Positions 28,382 through 39,178 of a stretch of 64,000 bases of DNA are shown here, piece after piece. Position numbers and translations under genes: made by a program. Source of the DNA: Aliidiomarina shirensis (GTDB lineage: Bacteria; Pseudomonadota; Gammaproteobacteria; Enterobacterales; Alteromonadaceae). Under the pieces are notes generated by a model, which saw only the letters and a program-made list of their open reading frames with translations, was not told the origin of the DNA and did not search any database. The stretch covers positions 1 through 64,000 of the forward strand of contig NZ_PIPP01000002.1 in assembly GCF_003987345.1 (NCBI RefSeq), in the 5' to 3' direction. How positions within the stretch are numbered: the stretch's first letter is position 1; each line of letters opens with the position of its first letter.

Positions 28382-29378
28382 ACTCGTTAAAGTGATTAAC
28401 GGCGAAGTGTTGTCGATGGATGAAACCACCAAACTATTCCAGCATTTAATCGCGGGCCAACTTACGCAAAATCAAATTGCCGCCATGCTCATTGCTTTGA
28501 AAGTACGTGGCGAAACGCCGGCGGAAATAGCGGGGGCCGCGCGCGCTTTAGTGAACGGCAGTAAAAAGTTTCCAGCGCTTTCTTACGCGGTGGCCGATAC
28601 CTGCGGCACCGGTGGTGATGGCAGTAACACCATCAATATCTCTACTGCGGCAGCGTTAGTTTCCGCTAGTATGGGCTTGAAAGTGGCAAAGCACGGCAAT
28701 CGCAGCGTATCTTCGCGATCAGGATCTGCTGATGTTTTAGAATCACTTGGCGTGCCACTTGATTTATCACCGGATGAAAACAAAGTGCTGCTTGATGAGT
28801 TTGGCTTTTGCTTTTTGTTCGCACCGCATTATCACCCCGGTATTCGCTACGCCATGCCAGTGCGGCAAGAACTGAAAACCCGCACGTTGTTTAATTTACT
28901 CGGCCCACTGCTAAACCCTGCCCGCCCGCGAGCGCAACTGCTGGGCGTTTATACCCCAGATTTATGCCTACCGATGGCAGAAACATTGCAACTTTTAGGG
29001 TGCGAACGCGCCATGGTAGTGAACGGTAGCGGCCTGGATGAAATAGCATTACATGGCCCCACTAAAGTAGTGGAGATTAACGGCGGTGAATTATGTGAAT
29101 ACGTACTAACCCCTGCTGATTTCGGCCTTCAGGAAGCGAATTTAGAAAGCCTCAGAGGCGGCGATGGCAACCAAAATGCGCGCATGTTACAAGATGTATT
29201 TCATGGTCGCGGTAAAGTTGAACACGCGAACGCGATTGCCATGAATGCAGCGGCCGTGCGTTACCTTACAGGCAACGCCGATAGCTTGAAAATCGCGACA
29301 AGCGATGTACTTGATCACTTAGCGAGCGGTGAAGCAGCCGAACATTTGCAACGCATGCAAGAGGAATTTAAAGCATGA
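28374..29378 (+). CDS. trpD: Anthranilate phosphoribosyltransferase
   Basis: TrpD attaches phosphoribosyl pyrophosphate to anthranilate. The 334-residue chain has DTCGTGGDGSNTINIST (PRPP-binding), KHGNRSVSSRSGSADVLE and RTLFNLLGPLLNPARP, all conserved. Its ATG lies inside the end of trpG (8-base overlap) with AGGAGAAAG upstream. It overlaps trpCF by 4 bases. Confidence 0.97.
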   Translation: MLELVKVINGEVLSMDETTKLFQHLIAGQLTQNQIAAMLIALKVRGETPAEIAGAARALVNGSKKFPALSYAVADTCGTGGDGSNTINISTAAALVSASMGLKVAKHGNRSVSSRSGSADVLESLGVPLDLSPDENKVLLDEFGFCFLFAPHYHPGIRYAMPVRQELKTRTLFNLLGPLLNPARPRAQLLGVYTPDLCLPMAETLQLLGCERAMVVNGSGLDEIALHGPTKVVEINGGELCEYVLTPADFGLQEANLESLRGGDGNQNARMLQDVFHGRGKVEHANAIAMNAAAVRYLTGNADSLKIATSDVLDHLASGEAAEHLQRMQEEFKA

Positions 29379-30826
29379 GCTTTGTAGTTCATTCCGATAC
29401 GCCCACAGTGCTGCAAGCAATAGTAGCTAAGCGCCAACAGCGTCTAGAGGCGATGCGCGAACATTACCCAGAAGCTGAAATTGCCGCAAGTGCCCTTTCT
29501 AGCTCGCGGCCAGTACGTGATTTTACGGCCGCACTAGCAGCGCCCGGTGCGCAATTTATTTTAGAGTGTAAGAAAGCTTCTCCCTCAAAAGGGCTCATTC
29601 GAAAACATTTCGATCCGGTAGCTATTGCTCGAGTTTACGCTAGCTACGCAGCGGCCATATCCGTGCTTACTGAGCCTGATTATTTCCAAGGGGATTTCGC
29701 ATACTTGCAAGCCGTAAGCGCGCAAGTAAACACACCGGTGTTGTGTAAAGATTTTATATTCAGTACTTATCAAGTCGATCTCGCTCGTTATTTCGGCGCC
29801 GATGCAATTTTACTGATGCTTTCGGTTTTATCTGATGATGAATACCGCACACTAGCCGCCCGCGCAAACCAACTCGGCCTGCATGTTCTTACGGAAGTGA
29901 GCGATGCCGACGAGATGCATCGCGCAGCGGCGTTAAAAGCGCGGGTAATCGGTATTAATCACCGCAATTTGCGCGATCTTTCTGTGGATTTAAACCGTAG
30001 CCAAGAACTAGCTGCGATTGCTCCAGAAAATGCGTTGCTCATTGCCGAATCAGGTATTGAGCAAAACAGCCAAGTGCGCAGCATTAGCCCGCATGTTGAT
30101 GGTTTTCTAGTGGGTGGCGCGTTAACCGCGCAAGATGATATTGATTTGGCTTGTCGGGCGCTAATTTATGGTGAGCATAAAGTGTGTGGCATCACCAGCG
30201 AAGCGCAAGCTCTGGCGGCTCGAAGTGCCGGTGCCGTGTATGCAGGCTTAATTTTCGCCAAGCGTTCTCCTCGCGCTGTTAAACAAGCGAACGCCGAACA
30301 GATTTGCCACGTTACTGGGTTGAATTTTGTCGGTGTGTTTAGCCTCGAGGATTATGCAGATATCGGCGCTACAGAATCGGCACAAGCAATAGCCGAGCTC
30401 GCTATTCACCTAAACTTAAGTGCCGTGCAATTGCACGATGTAATCGATGATCGCGTTATTGCTGAGCTGGGTCAGTTGTTTAAAGCACACGAAAACACCA
30501 AATTAATTGAAATTTGGCATGCACATAGTGTGCAAGCGCAGCAACCTGCTTTGAGCACCAGCGCATTTGCGCCAGAAGTTGCCCGCGTTTTATTTGATCA
30601 TGGCCGCGGTGGCAGCGGCCACACTTTTGATTGGCAATTGTTACCGGTAGCTCAAGAGCAACGGCAGAGAATTCAGCTCGCCGGCGGTTTAAACAGAGAG
30701 AATATAGCCAGCGCAGCCGCTCAAGGCTGCCGTGGCTTAGATATAAATTCAGGATTAGAGCGCCACCCGGGCCACAAAGATCCGGCATGGTTGCAACAAG
30801 CATTTCGCACGATTCGGTTATATTAA
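29375..30826 (+). CDS. trpCF: Bifunctional indole-3-glycerol-phosphate synthase / phosphoribosylanthranilate isomerase
   Basis: This is a fused TrpC-TrpF enzyme catalysing two steps of tryptophan synthesis. The N-terminal IGPS domain (about 1-258) contains [16 protein letters not shown] and [14 protein letters not shown]; the C-terminal PRAI domain (about 262-483) begins [11 protein letters not shown] with the catalytic Cys and ends with [16 protein letters not shown]. Total length is 483 residues (E. coli 453). The fusion is usual in enteric and Alteromonadales-type gammaproteobacteria. Confidence 0.97.
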   Translation: MSFVVHSDTPTVLQAIVAKRQQRLEAMREHYPEAEIAASALSSSRPVRDFTAALAAPGAQFILECKKASPSKGLIRKHFDPVAIARVYASYAAAISVLTEPDYFQGDFAYLQAVSAQVNTPVLCKDFIFSTYQVDLARYFGADAILLMLSVLSDDEYRTLAARANQLGLHVLTEVSDADEMHRAAALKARVIGINHRNLRDLSVDLNRSQELAAIAPENALLIAESGIEQNSQVRSISPHVDGFLVGGALTAQDDIDLACRALIYGEHKVCGITSEAQALAARSAGAVYAGLIFAKRSPRAVKQANAEQICHVTGLNFVGVFSLEDYADIGATESAQAIAELAIHLNLSAVQLHDVIDDRVIAELGQLFKAHENTKLIEIWHAHSVQAQQPALSTSAFAPEVARVLFDHGRGGSGHTFDWQLLPVAQEQRQRIQLAGGLNRENIASAAAQGCRGLDINSGLERHPGHKDPAWLQQAFRTIRLY

Positions 30827-30833
30827 CGAGGTT

Positions 30834-32045
30834 ATGACGATGAGTTCAGAACAAGTTTTAAGCCCCTACTTCGGGGATTTTGGTGGCCAATTCGTGCCAG
30901 AGATTCTGCTACCAGCGCTAGATCAATTGGAGCGCGCGTTTATTGATGCGCAAAATGATCCGGAGTTTCAGGCCGAATTTAAAAACCTTCTTAGCACCTA
31001 TTTAGGCCGCCCGACGCCGTTAACCTTGTGCCAGAACTTAACCAAAGGTTCGCCGGTTAAAATCTACTTGAAGCGCGAAGATTTACTGCACGGTGGTGCC
31101 CATAAAACTAACCAAGTGTTAGGCCAAGCCTTGTTGGCAAAGCGTATGGGGAAAACTCGGATTATTGCCGAAACCGGCGCCGGGCAGCACGGCACAGCTA
31201 CCGCACTAGCCTGCGCCTTACTTGGGCTTGAATGTATTATCTACATGGGCCGGAAAGATGCTGAACGCCAGCAACCGAATGTGTTTCGCATGGAACTGAT
31301 GGGCGCGAAAGTAGTGCCTGTTGATGCCGGCAGCGGCACTTTAAAAGATGCGGTAAACGAAGCGATGCGGGATTGGACAGCGAGCTACCCGACCACTCAT
31401 TATCTTTTAGGCACTGCGGCAGGACCACACCCGTTCCCAACGATTGTGCGTGAATTCCACCGCATGATTGGTGCGGAAGCAAAAGAGCAAATTCTTGCCC
31501 AGGAAGGCCGTTTGCCGGATGAAGTCATTGCCTGTGTAGGTGGTGGTTCAAATGCCATTGGTATGTTCGCTGAATTTATTGATGAACCAAGTGTGCGCTT
31601 AACTGGCGTGGAGCCTGCTGGCCATGGCATTGAAAGTGGTGAACATGGTGCTACCTTAAGTGCCGGTAAGCCGGGTGTATTGCACGGGTGCCGCTCATTC
31701 TTGATGCAAGATAGTGATGGCCAAATTGAAGAGAGCTACTCGGTATCGGCTGGCCTTGATTACCCGGGCGTGGGCCCGCAGCATGCACATTTACATTCTA
31801 TCGGCCGCGCGCAATACACCAGCGTAACCGACCAAGAGGCCCTTGATGCTTTCAAAATTCTATCCAGTGCAGAAGGTATTATTCCAGCCTTGGAGCCAGC
31901 GCATGCCTTGGCCTATGCGATTAAACGTGCACAAACCAGCACTAAGCCAGAGATCTTGTTAGTAAACTTATCAGGCCGTGGTGATAAAGATATTGATCAC
32001 GTGCGAAAAATACTCGCAATGCAGGCACAAGGAGGTGAAGTATGA
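30834..32045 (+). CDS. trpB: Tryptophan synthase beta chain
   Basis: TrpB joins indole with serine using pyridoxal phosphate. The 403-residue protein has Lys91 (PLP Schiff base) in [24 protein letters not shown], and the phosphate-binding [11 protein letters not shown] second in-frame ATG follows two codons later (MTMSS), and either could be used; an AGG 6-7 bases before the first favours it weakly. It lies 7 bases after trpCF and overlaps trpA by 4. Confidence 0.98.
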   Translation: MTMSSEQVLSPYFGDFGGQFVPEILLPALDQLERAFIDAQNDPEFQAEFKNLLSTYLGRPTPLTLCQNLTKGSPVKIYLKREDLLHGGAHKTNQVLGQALLAKRMGKTRIIAETGAGQHGTATALACALLGLECIIYMGRKDAERQQPNVFRMELMGAKVVPVDAGSGTLKDAVNEAMRDWTASYPTTHYLLGTAAGPHPFPTIVREFHRMIGAEAKEQILAQEGRLPDEVIACVGGGSNAIGMFAEFIDEPSVRLTGVEPAGHGIESGEHGATLSAGKPGVLHGCRSFLMQDSDGQIEESYSVSAGLDYPGVGPQHAHLHSIGRAQYTSVTDQEALDAFKILSSAEGIIPALEPAHALAYAIKRAQTSTKPEILLVNLSGRGDKDIDHVRKILAMQAQGGEV

Positions 32046-32875
32046 ATGCAAAAAACGTGAACCAAGAACAGCAACGTTATAGCAAAATGTTCGGAGCATT
32101 AGCTGAACGAAATCAAGGTGCGTTTGTGCCGTTCGTAACGCTCGCAGATCCTGATTTAGCCACCAGCGAACAAATTATTCGTACGCTTATCGAAAACGGT
32201 GCCGATGCCCTTGAGTTAGGTTTACCCTTTTCTGATCCAGTGGCCGATGGCCCGGTAATTCAAGCGGCAAATATTCGCGCATTGAAGCATCATGTAACGA
32301 AACAACAATGTTTTGATTTAATTGCCCGCGTACGCGCCGATTACCCAGAAATTCCAATTGGCCTATTGGTGTATTGCAACTTGGTGGTGGCCAACGGAGC
32401 CGATGCATTTTATGCACAAGCAGCGGCAGCGGGCGTTGATTCTGTGTTGGTGGCTGATGTGCCGGTAAAAGAAGGGGCAAGCTTTATTACTGCAGCCCAT
32501 GGCGCCGGTATTCAGCCCATATTTATTGCGCCACCCGATGCTTCCCCTACTACCCTTGCGAAAGTTGCAGCGGCTAGTGAAGGTTATATCTATTTGCTAA
32601 GCCGCTCTGGTGTAACCGGTGATAATCAAGCTTCTGCGGCGCCTGCTGCTGAGCTGATTCAAGCCCTGCGTGATGCCGGTGGCGCCCCACCGCTGCTCGG
32701 ATTCGGTATCGCCAAACCAGAACACGTGCAAGCCGCTATCGCAGCGGGCGCTGCAGGTGCCATTAGTGGCTCGGCCATTGTGCGGATTATTGCGGAACAC
32801 CTTGAGGATGTTCCGAACATGCTTAATAAGTTGGGTGTGTTTGTGGAAGAAATGAAAGCGGCTACTGAAAAGTAG
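32042..32875 (+). CDS. trpA: Tryptophan synthase alpha chain
   Basis: TrpA releases indole from indole-3-glycerol phosphate into the tunnel to TrpB. The 277-residue TIM barrel has catalytic Glu58 and Asp69 in [14 protein letters not shown], equivalent to E49 and D60 of the Salmonella enzyme, and the phosphate-binding [19 protein letters not shown] lies just upstream of the ATG within trpB. The stop codon is inside the 3' arm of the operon terminator. Confidence 0.98.
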   Translation: MNAKNVNQEQQRYSKMFGALAERNQGAFVPFVTLADPDLATSEQIIRTLIENGADALELGLPFSDPVADGPVIQAANIRALKHHVTKQQCFDLIARVRADYPEIPIGLLVYCNLVVANGADAFYAQAAAAGVDSVLVADVPVKEGASFITAAHGAGIQPIFIAPPDASPTTLAKVAAASEGYIYLLSRSGVTGDNQASAAPAAELIQALRDAGGAPPLLGFGIAKPEHVQAAIAAGAAGAISGSAIVRIIAEHLEDVPNMLNKLGVFVEEMKAATEK

Positions 32876-32882
32876 CCGCTTT
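32855..32882 (+). terminator. trp operon terminator
   Basis: AAAGCGGCTACT (32855-32866) and AGTAGCCGCTTT (32871-32882) pair perfectly around GAAA, and a T-rich stretch follows. The trpA stop codon (32873-32875) is in the 3' arm. Confidence 0.8.
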
Positions 32883-32892
32883 ACCGTAAATT

Positions 32893-33981
32893 TTATTCTT
32901 TTTTCTGTTCTATTTGGCGGGGTTCGGCATCTTCTGCATCAAGGTGCCGCACCTCATCGCCGGAGAGTAAAATAGCCAGCCAACGCGTACCTGGGTTTTC
33001 GTTAAAGCCAATTTTCACGCCCATGGTAAGCGGAACCGAGAGCAACATACCTACAGGCCCCAATAACCAGCCCCAGAAGATCAACGATAAAAACACCACC
33101 AAAGTGGATAAACCCAGGCCGCGGCCCATCATTCTGGGTTCCACAAAATTACCCATCACCACATTCACCACCAAAAACCACAACGCCACAAAACCGGCCA
33201 TTGCGGGGCTAAACTGAATGAGCGCCATTAACACCGCTGGTACAGCAGCAATTATGGAGCCGATATTCGGAATGTAATTAAACAAAAACGCAATTACCGC
33301 CCACAAAATGAAGTGATCTACGCCCATCAGCCACAAACCGAGCCCTACCAAAATACCAGTAACAATACTAATCACTGTTTTCAACGCTAAGTATTTATTG
33401 ATGGCTAATAGTAAGTGGCTCATCTGCGATAATTTTTTCTCAGGGCTAGGAAACGCGAGCGCGATTTTCTTCGGCATTAAGGCCGCTTCGCTGAGCATAA
33501 AAACCACGATTAGAAGAATAATAAAGATATTGGTCATCATGTTGCCAAGGCCCGACAACAAGTTCACCGACATGGATAGCAGCCTTGAAGGATCGAGTTG
33601 ATTTTGCAGCACCTGAGCATCGAGGTGAATATTAAAACGAGCCGCAACAACCGCTAAACTTTGAAATTGCTCTGTTAATTTACCCCGATACTCCGGCATA
33701 TTAACTGTAAATTCGTTTACCGAGTTCACTACCAAGCCGGCAAATCCAGAACCCAACACCAAAATAATAACGAAAATTGCACTGGTAGCTAAAACCGGAG
33801 GAAGCCCTTTATTCCGAAACCAGAAAATGGCGGGTTGAAACACAATAGCAATAAACAAAGCGAGTAGGAACGGTACAACAATTACACTCGCCGCTTTAAT
33901 ACTGGCTAGAATAACCATAATGGCTGCTGCCACTAAGAAAAACCGGCTACTGGTTAAAAGACCTTGGTTGTGGTCTGTCAT
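32893..33981 (-). CDS. AI-2E family (PerM/YdiK-type) membrane transporter
   Basis: This is an inner-membrane protein of the AI-2 exporter superfamily. The 362-residue chain has about seven or eight helices, with the conserved region IAFLFNYIPNIGSIIAAVPAV and the end motif GPVGMLLSVPLTMGVKI. Members have been linked to AI-2 export or sodium/proton exchange, so the substrate is open. The gene is alone, convergent with trp, and ends 11 bases past the trp terminator. Confidence 0.88.
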   Translation of the reverse strand: MTDHNQGLLTSSRFFLVAAAIMVILASIKAASVIVVPFLLALFIAIVFQPAIFWFRNKGLPPVLATSAIFVIILVLGSGFAGLVVNSVNEFTVNMPEYRGKLTEQFQSLAVVAARFNIHLDAQVLQNQLDPSRLLSMSVNLLSGLGNMMTNIFIILLIVVFMLSEAALMPKKIALAFPSPEKKLSQMSHLLLAINKYLALKTVISIVTGILVGLGLWLMGVDHFILWAVIAFLFNYIPNIGSIIAAVPAVLMALIQFSPAMAGFVALWFLVVNVVMGNFVEPRMMGRGLGLSTLVVFLSLIFWGWLLGPVGMLLSVPLTMGVKIGFNENPGTRWLAILLSGDEVRHLDAEDAEPRQIEQKKE

Positions 33982-34154
33982 TGGGCGTTCTCCGTATTGG
34001 TAACCAGATCATGAATTAGATTAATTTTTCGGCAGCATTATGCCCTAACTCATAAAAAAATTGCTCTATACTGAATACGATACGCCAAACCTATTCTAGC
34101 GGCAATAAACCAATGCAAAACATAACCTACTGATAATGTAGGAGGAGGAACGGT

Positions 34155-35054
34155 ATGAAGATTCTAATCACCGGCGCTACTGGTTTAGTAGGTTCCGCCT
34201 TTATTCGTAAGTATGGCGAACAACATGAAATTACAGCGCTTTCGCGCACCCCTGAGAAAGCAAGCCGAAAACTTGGTAGAAGTGTGCGTGTGCTAGGCAC
34301 ACTTTCTGAGTTGGATAACCTAAATAATTTCGATGCCGTGATTAATCTTGCCGGCGAGCCTATTGCTGAAAAACGCTGGAGCGATAAACAAAAAGCGCGA
34401 ATACAGCAAAGCCGGTTTCGTATCACAGAACAGCTTACGGCACTGATTCAAAACTCCGAGCGTCCTCCCGAAGTGTTTATTTCTGGTTCAGCGGTAGGCT
34501 TCTATGGCCGCCAAGGCACCAAGAAAGTATCAGAAACTGACGGTAAACCACACGATGAGTTTAGCCATCAGCTTTGTAAACAATGGGAGCAACTCGCGAA
34601 CGAAGCGGCCTCGCCTGAAACCCGGGTATGTTTATTGCGAACTGGCATTGTTTTAGCAAGTTCTGGTGGGGCGTTGAAGCGAATGGCGCCGCCATTCAAA
34701 TTTGGGTTGGGTGGCCCGATTGGCGATGGCCAGCAAATGATGTCGTGGATTCACATTCACGATATGGTGGCGGCTATCGATTTCTTGCTGCATAAGCGAG
34801 ATTGCGCTGGCGCCTACAATCTTACCGCGCCGAACCCTGTGAACAACGAAACATTTTCAAAAACACTGGCCAACGTTTTGCATCGCCCGGCTATTTTCCG
34901 AGTGCCAGGGTTTGTCATGCGTTTAGCCTTTGGCGAAATGTCCGATTTATTACTCACCGGCCAAGCCGTGCTCCCGGAACGCTTACTAGCCGACGGATTC
35001 AAATTCGAATACCCAGAACTCGAGCCTGCACTAGCTAAAATCTATAGCCGTTAG
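34155..35054 (+). CDS. yfcH: TIGR01777-type epimerase (YfcH-like)
   Basis: This is an NAD(P)-binding extended SDR family protein of unknown substrate. The 299-residue sequence begins with the Rossmann motif ITGATGLVGSAF and contains INLAGEPIAEKRWSDKQKARIQQSR, ISGSAVGFYG and the C-terminal DUF1731-type region (FRVPGFVMRLAFGEMSDLLLTGQAVLPERLL). AGGAGGAGG lies about 7 bases before the ATG. It stands alone, divergent from the AI-2E gene and convergent with ybbP. Confidence 0.9.
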   Translation: MKILITGATGLVGSAFIRKYGEQHEITALSRTPEKASRKLGRSVRVLGTLSELDNLNNFDAVINLAGEPIAEKRWSDKQKARIQQSRFRITEQLTALIQNSERPPEVFISGSAVGFYGRQGTKKVSETDGKPHDEFSHQLCKQWEQLANEAASPETRVCLLRTGIVLASSGGALKRMAPPFKFGLGGPIGDGQQMMSWIHIHDMVAAIDFLLHKRDCAGAYNLTAPNPVNNETFSKTLANVLHRPAIFRVPGFVMRLAFGEMSDLLLTGQAVLPERLLADGFKFEYPELEPALAKIYSR

Positions 35055-35135
35055 TCTAAGCCGCTATATAAGGTCCTAGGCAAAACTGCTAACCAAAGCC
35101 TCTAACCAAGCCCGAGAAATAAGGGCCTAGGCAAT

Positions 35136-35171
35136 AAAAAAGCGCGGTAGCTGCCAAAGCACCGCGCTTTT
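35136..35171. terminator. Bidirectional terminator between yfcH and ybbP
   Basis: AAAAGCGCGGT (35138-35148) and ACCGCGCTTTT (35161-35171) pair perfectly, with A- and T-rich flanks suited to both directions. Confidence 0.85.
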
Positions 35172-35208
35172 CGAACATTGGCTTAACTCAGAACAACCGG
35201 AATTAGCC

Positions 35209-37749
35209 TTAGGCAAGCTGGCGAATCAAGTTCCCCGTTTGTTGCCGCAAGAGCCGCCAACACACCGACCAACCCAGCAGCGCCACTACACCAGCGCCTA
35301 CTAATGGGCCAAGTATCCAGAAACGCCAGTGAATGCTGGGTTCCATATTGAACACTTGTGTTTGCAACATGAAGATTGAAAGCTCCATGGCAATGGTGGC
35401 GATTACCCCCGCAAGTGCCCCTAGCACCACAAACTCGTAGGTGATTGAACGCGTTAACAATGCCGCCCTCGCCCCTAACGTGCGCAGAATAACCAGCTCC
35501 TGTTCGCGCTCTTCCAGTGAAGCTTGCACTTGCGCTACCAATACCAAGGCACCCGCGCCAATCACCAAAACCATCACGAAAGTAACCGCTAAGGATACGT
35601 GATTTATAACATCGCGAACCTGCTGCAAAATATCATCCACATCAATCAATGATGCCTGCGGAAACTCACGGAACAAATTATAAAGCTCAGGCCGCCGTTC
35701 TTCCGGCAAGTGAAAACTGGCGATATAAGTTGCGGGCATGTTTTCTATAAGGTTAGGGCTAAACACCATGTAGAAATTTGGCTGCATAGTGTTCCAATCA
35801 ACATTACGAATATTAGTTACCGGCACGCTAAATTCATCGGCACCAATTAAAAAAGTAAGTTCATCGCCAATACTCACACCAATGCGATCGGCTACTTGCG
35901 ATTCCACCGAAACCCCAGTTTCACCCTCGGCAAACCATTGGCCTTCCCGTAAGGTATTTTCTTCTGGGAGATCCGCTTGCCACGTTAACTGCAGCTCACG
36001 GCCAAAGCCTTCACGGTATTCACTATCATCGCGCTCTTCTTTACTCACCGCATCACGAACCGGGGTACCATTTATTGCCGTTAAGCGGCCAGGAACTATG
36101 GGATACATCGCTGTTGCCGGTAAGTTCTCGCGATCAAACATGGCTTGCATAGGTTCAGCTTGTTGGCTCGCTACATTCACCACAAAATAGTTTGGGGCAT
36201 TATCCGGTAGTTGCCCACGCCAATCTTCTAACAACTCATGGCGCAGCGCTAACACCAATAACAACAGCATTACCGCCACCGAGAAACTCAGCATTTGCAT
36301 ACTGTTTTCTTTGGCGCGGCGTTGTAAGCCTGCCATCGCGAGCCGCCAACTGCTTCCCGCTTGCATACCCGCTTGCCGGCTAGCACGAATGAACAAACGG
36401 CTAATACTTAGCAACAACACCATTGCCAAAACACCCCCGGCAAAGAGCGCAAGTGAGAGCATGGCGCTGCCACTATAAATCACCATCAGCAAGAAAATAG
36501 TGCCACCGGAAATAATCCAATGTAGCCAACGCGATAGCCCCGATGCGGTTAAATCTCGGCGCAATACGCGTAGCGGTGGCACCTTCAATAACCGCAGTAG
36601 CGGATACAAACTAAACATTAATGCGCACAAAAGCCCTGTTGCAATGGCCAACACATAAGGGCCCGAACCCGTTGCCGGCAATTCATAACCGAGCGCACCA
36701 CTTACCCAGCCAACCACAACAGCTTGCAGCACAATACCGAGTATTAAGCCCAGCACAATGCTCGCTGACGTAAGCAATAAGAGATGTAGCGTGAAAATTT
36801 TCGCGACTTGCGATTTGCGCCCGCCAAGAGTTTTCATTACGGCCACAGCATCAAAATTACGCTGCGCATAACGTTGTGCCGCCACGGCTACTGCCGTTGC
36901 CGCCAACACCACACCGAGTAAACTCGCGAGTAGCATAAAACGTTCGGCCCGCTCTAACGCTGCCGAGAGCGGTGAATCACCATCTTGCACATTCCGCCAA
37001 CGCTGCGATACATCATCGAGTTGCGGTAACAGCCATGCTTCGAAACGCTGTAAATCAGCCGGGGCTCCGGCAAATAGATAGTTGTAGTTCACCCGGCTGC
37101 CCGGTTGAATTAAACCCGTAGCCGCAAGCTCATCAAAGTGAATAAGCACCGTGGGGCTATCGGCAAACACACTAAAACCTGCATCTGGTTCGCGGCTCAA
37201 CACGCGCGTAACGGTAAATTCCGATTCGCCCACTTCAAGGGTATCGCCAATCGCTAAATCTAGTTGTTGAAACAACGAGCCTTGCACCCAAGTTTCACCT
37301 GGCCCGGGCAGGCCTTCAGCTACTTCACCTTGGGCAAAAGGTTCTTCTGCCGTTTCTAAATGGCCACGTAAAGGGTAGCCGTCACTCACCGCTTTTACAT
37401 CCACCAGCGCTAATTCATCATTCGCAAAGGCCATGGAATTAAAAGTCACTCGGCGAGCGCTTGCCACGTTCTCTTCCTGCGCGCGCTGCAACCACTCCGT
37501 TGGCACTTCATCGCCACGGCTACGCAGAATACGATCGGCCGCCAAGAATTCCGCACTGCGTTCCATTAATCCAAGTTGTAAACGTTCGCTAAATACCGAA
37601 AGCGAAAGCACTGCACAAACCGCTAATGCAACAGCAGCTGCCATAATGGTTAACTCGCCCCGGCGTAATTCGTGCTGCAATAGCCGCCAAGAAATCTTTG
37701 GCCAATTTATTTGCTTGCCCGCTTTCGCTTCGGCTGCTCTATCACTCAT
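35209..37749 (-). CDS. ybbP: ABC transporter permease (YbbP-like, FtsX domains)
   Basis: This is a large membrane subunit of an ABC complex of the YbbA-YbbP type. The 846-residue chain has an N-terminal helix (about 30-55), a periplasmic region, and two FtsX/MacB-like permease blocks (about 270-390 and 720-840) with additional helices in the middle. The family has about ten membrane spans. The substrate is not established; the tesA neighbourhood hints at lipid or acyl-chain handling. It overlaps ybbA by 8 bases. Confidence 0.92.
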   Translation of the reverse strand: MSDRAAEAKAGKQINWPKISWRLLQHELRRGELTIMAAAVALAVCAVLSLSVFSERLQLGLMERSAEFLAADRILRSRGDEVPTEWLQRAQEENVASARRVTFNSMAFANDELALVDVKAVSDGYPLRGHLETAEEPFAQGEVAEGLPGPGETWVQGSLFQQLDLAIGDTLEVGESEFTVTRVLSREPDAGFSVFADSPTVLIHFDELAATGLIQPGSRVNYNYLFAGAPADLQRFEAWLLPQLDDVSQRWRNVQDGDSPLSAALERAERFMLLASLLGVVLAATAVAVAAQRYAQRNFDAVAVMKTLGGRKSQVAKIFTLHLLLLTSASIVLGLILGIVLQAVVVGWVSGALGYELPATGSGPYVLAIATGLLCALMFSLYPLLRLLKVPPLRVLRRDLTASGLSRWLHWIISGGTIFLLMVIYSGSAMLSLALFAGGVLAMVLLLSISRLFIRASRQAGMQAGSSWRLAMAGLQRRAKENSMQMLSFSVAVMLLLLVLALRHELLEDWRGQLPDNAPNYFVVNVASQQAEPMQAMFDRENLPATAMYPIVPGRLTAINGTPVRDAVSKEERDDSEYREGFGRELQLTWQADLPEENTLREGQWFAEGETGVSVESQVADRIGVSIGDELTFLIGADEFSVPVTNIRNVDWNTMQPNFYMVFSPNLIENMPATYIASFHLPEERRPELYNLFREFPQASLIDVDDILQQVRDVINHVSLAVTFVMVLVIGAGALVLVAQVQASLEEREQELVILRTLGARAALLTRSITYEFVVLGALAGVIATIAMELSIFMLQTQVFNMEPSIHWRFWILGPLVGAGVVALLGWSVCWRLLRQQTGNLIRQLA

Positions 37750-38419
37750 CGCCCGGCTCCAGCAACTTACCCGCGCTTAAACGTAAAATACGATCGCAAC
37801 GCTCAGCTAACTTATCATCATGGGTAACCATCACTAGCGTGGTGCCATACTCGCGATTTAGTTCAAACAGCAAGGCTTCAACGTTACCCCCAGTAACAGA
37901 ATCGAGGTTCCCGGTAGGCTCGTCGGCAAATAAAATCTGCGGTTGGCCAATAAATGCTCGGGCAATAGCCACGCGTTGCTGCTCACCACCCGATAGCTGA
38001 TTCGGGTAATGAGTAACGCGGTCGCTCAAGCCTACTTTTTCCAATAATTCTCGTGCTTGTTTCTCAGCACTACGGCTGCCAGCCAGCTCCGCCGGTAACA
38101 TTACGTTCTCTAGCGCCGTTAAACTTTGAATCAGTAAAAACGATTGAAAAATGAAGCCGATTTTTTCGCCACGTAAAATAGCGCGTTGTTCCTCATCCAA
38201 ATCATTCAACTTTACGTTATCAATAGTAATATCGCCGGTTGACGGCAAATCTAAACCAGCCAACAATGACAACAGCGTTGATTTACCAGAGCCAGAGGTT
38301 CCAACGATAGCCACCACTTCACCGGCATCAATAGCGAGGCTGAGTGGCGAGAGAATTTGCAATTCACCTGCGGTGGTTGCAACATTGCGAGATACTGAAG
38401 AAGCTTCTATTAGGGCCAT
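37742..38419 (-). CDS. ybbA: ABC transporter ATP-binding protein (YbbA-like)
   Basis: This is the ATPase partner of YbbP. The 225-residue protein has Walker A GTSGSGKST (40-48), the signature LSGGEQQRVAIARAF, Walker B ILFADEPTGNLD and a switch histidine in MVTHD, as in LolD/MacB-type ATPases. AAGGAA lies 11 bases before the ATG, but within the reading frame of the divergent tesA: the two start codons abut as CATATG. In E. coli tesA and ybbA are also divergent neighbours. Confidence 0.94.
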   Translation of the reverse strand: MALIEASSVSRNVATTAGELQILSPLSLAIDAGEVVAIVGTSGSGKSTLLSLLAGLDLPSTGDITIDNVKLNDLDEEQRAILRGEKIGFIFQSFLLIQSLTALENVMLPAELAGSRSAEKQARELLEKVGLSDRVTHYPNQLSGGEQQRVAIARAFIGQPQILFADEPTGNLDSVTGGNVEALLFELNREYGTTLVMVTHDDKLAERCDRILRLSAGKLLEPGDE

Positions 38420-39178
38420 ATGATTAAAAAATTCCTTACAAAACTAAGTTCCGTGAAATTAGCAAAAATGGTAATGCTAAGTGTGGCTGCCATTATCATT
38501 TCAATGTCGTTCTCAATACGCGCTGCGCATGCAAACGTATCACTTATGGTATTTGGCGATAGCCTAAGCGCCGGTTATGGCCTTTCGCAAGCCGATAGCT
38601 GGGTGAGCGAAATAGCCAGAAACTGGCAAGCCAACCACCCAGAGCTCGAAATAATTAATGCCAGCATTAGCGGCGAAACCACTGCTGGTGGCCTTAATCG
38701 CTTGCCCGATCTTCTCGAACGCCACCAACCTGATATGGTATTTATCGAGCTGGGCGGCAACGATGGGCTTCGCGGCTTTAATTTAACAACAATGGAGAAC
38801 AATCTACGGCAGATGATTACAATCATCCAGTCTAGAAACGTTAAAGTGGCATTAAGCGAGGTTGAAATACCACCAAATCTTGGCCGCCGCTACACTGAAA
38901 TGTTCAAACAAGTTTTCCATGAGGTCGCCGAAGATATGGACATTCCGCTAGTGCCGTTTTTTATGCGCGAAATAGCCATTGATTCAAACCTAATGCAAAA
39001 CGATGGCATACACCCCAACCTAGCTGCGCAACCGATCATTGCCAATATTATGGAGCCGTTACTTCGTGAATTACTTGAGCGCGAGGTATTAGAACCCAGT
39101 GCGGCAACTGCTGCTAGTGTTCAGCAAGCATTGTACGTTTCGCAAACATTGTACGGCCAACTGGAAGCGGCACAGTGA
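38420..39178 (+). CDS. tesA: Thioesterase I / arylesterase / lysophospholipase TesA (GDSL family)
   Basis: This is a periplasmic hydrolase of acyl-CoA, aryl esters and lysophospholipids. The 252-residue protein has a signal peptide (helix around 17-36, cleavage likely near AHA), the GDSL nucleophile Ser48 in VFGDSLSAGYGLS, GGNDGLRG and the catalytic Asp-His pair in DGIHPNLAAQP. A start at the later ATG (38468) would give a more usual signal peptide. It overlaps the folK-like gene by 4 bases. Confidence 0.93.
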   Translation: MIKKFLTKLSSVKLAKMVMLSVAAIIISMSFSIRAAHANVSLMVFGDSLSAGYGLSQADSWVSEIARNWQANHPELEIINASISGETTAGGLNRLPDLLERHQPDMVFIELGGNDGLRGFNLTTMENNLRQMITIIQSRNVKVALSEVEIPPNLGRRYTEMFKQVFHEVAEDMDIPLVPFFMREIAIDSNLMQNDGIHPNLAAQPIIANIMEPLLRELLEREVLEPSAATAASVQQALYVSQTLYGQLEAAQ

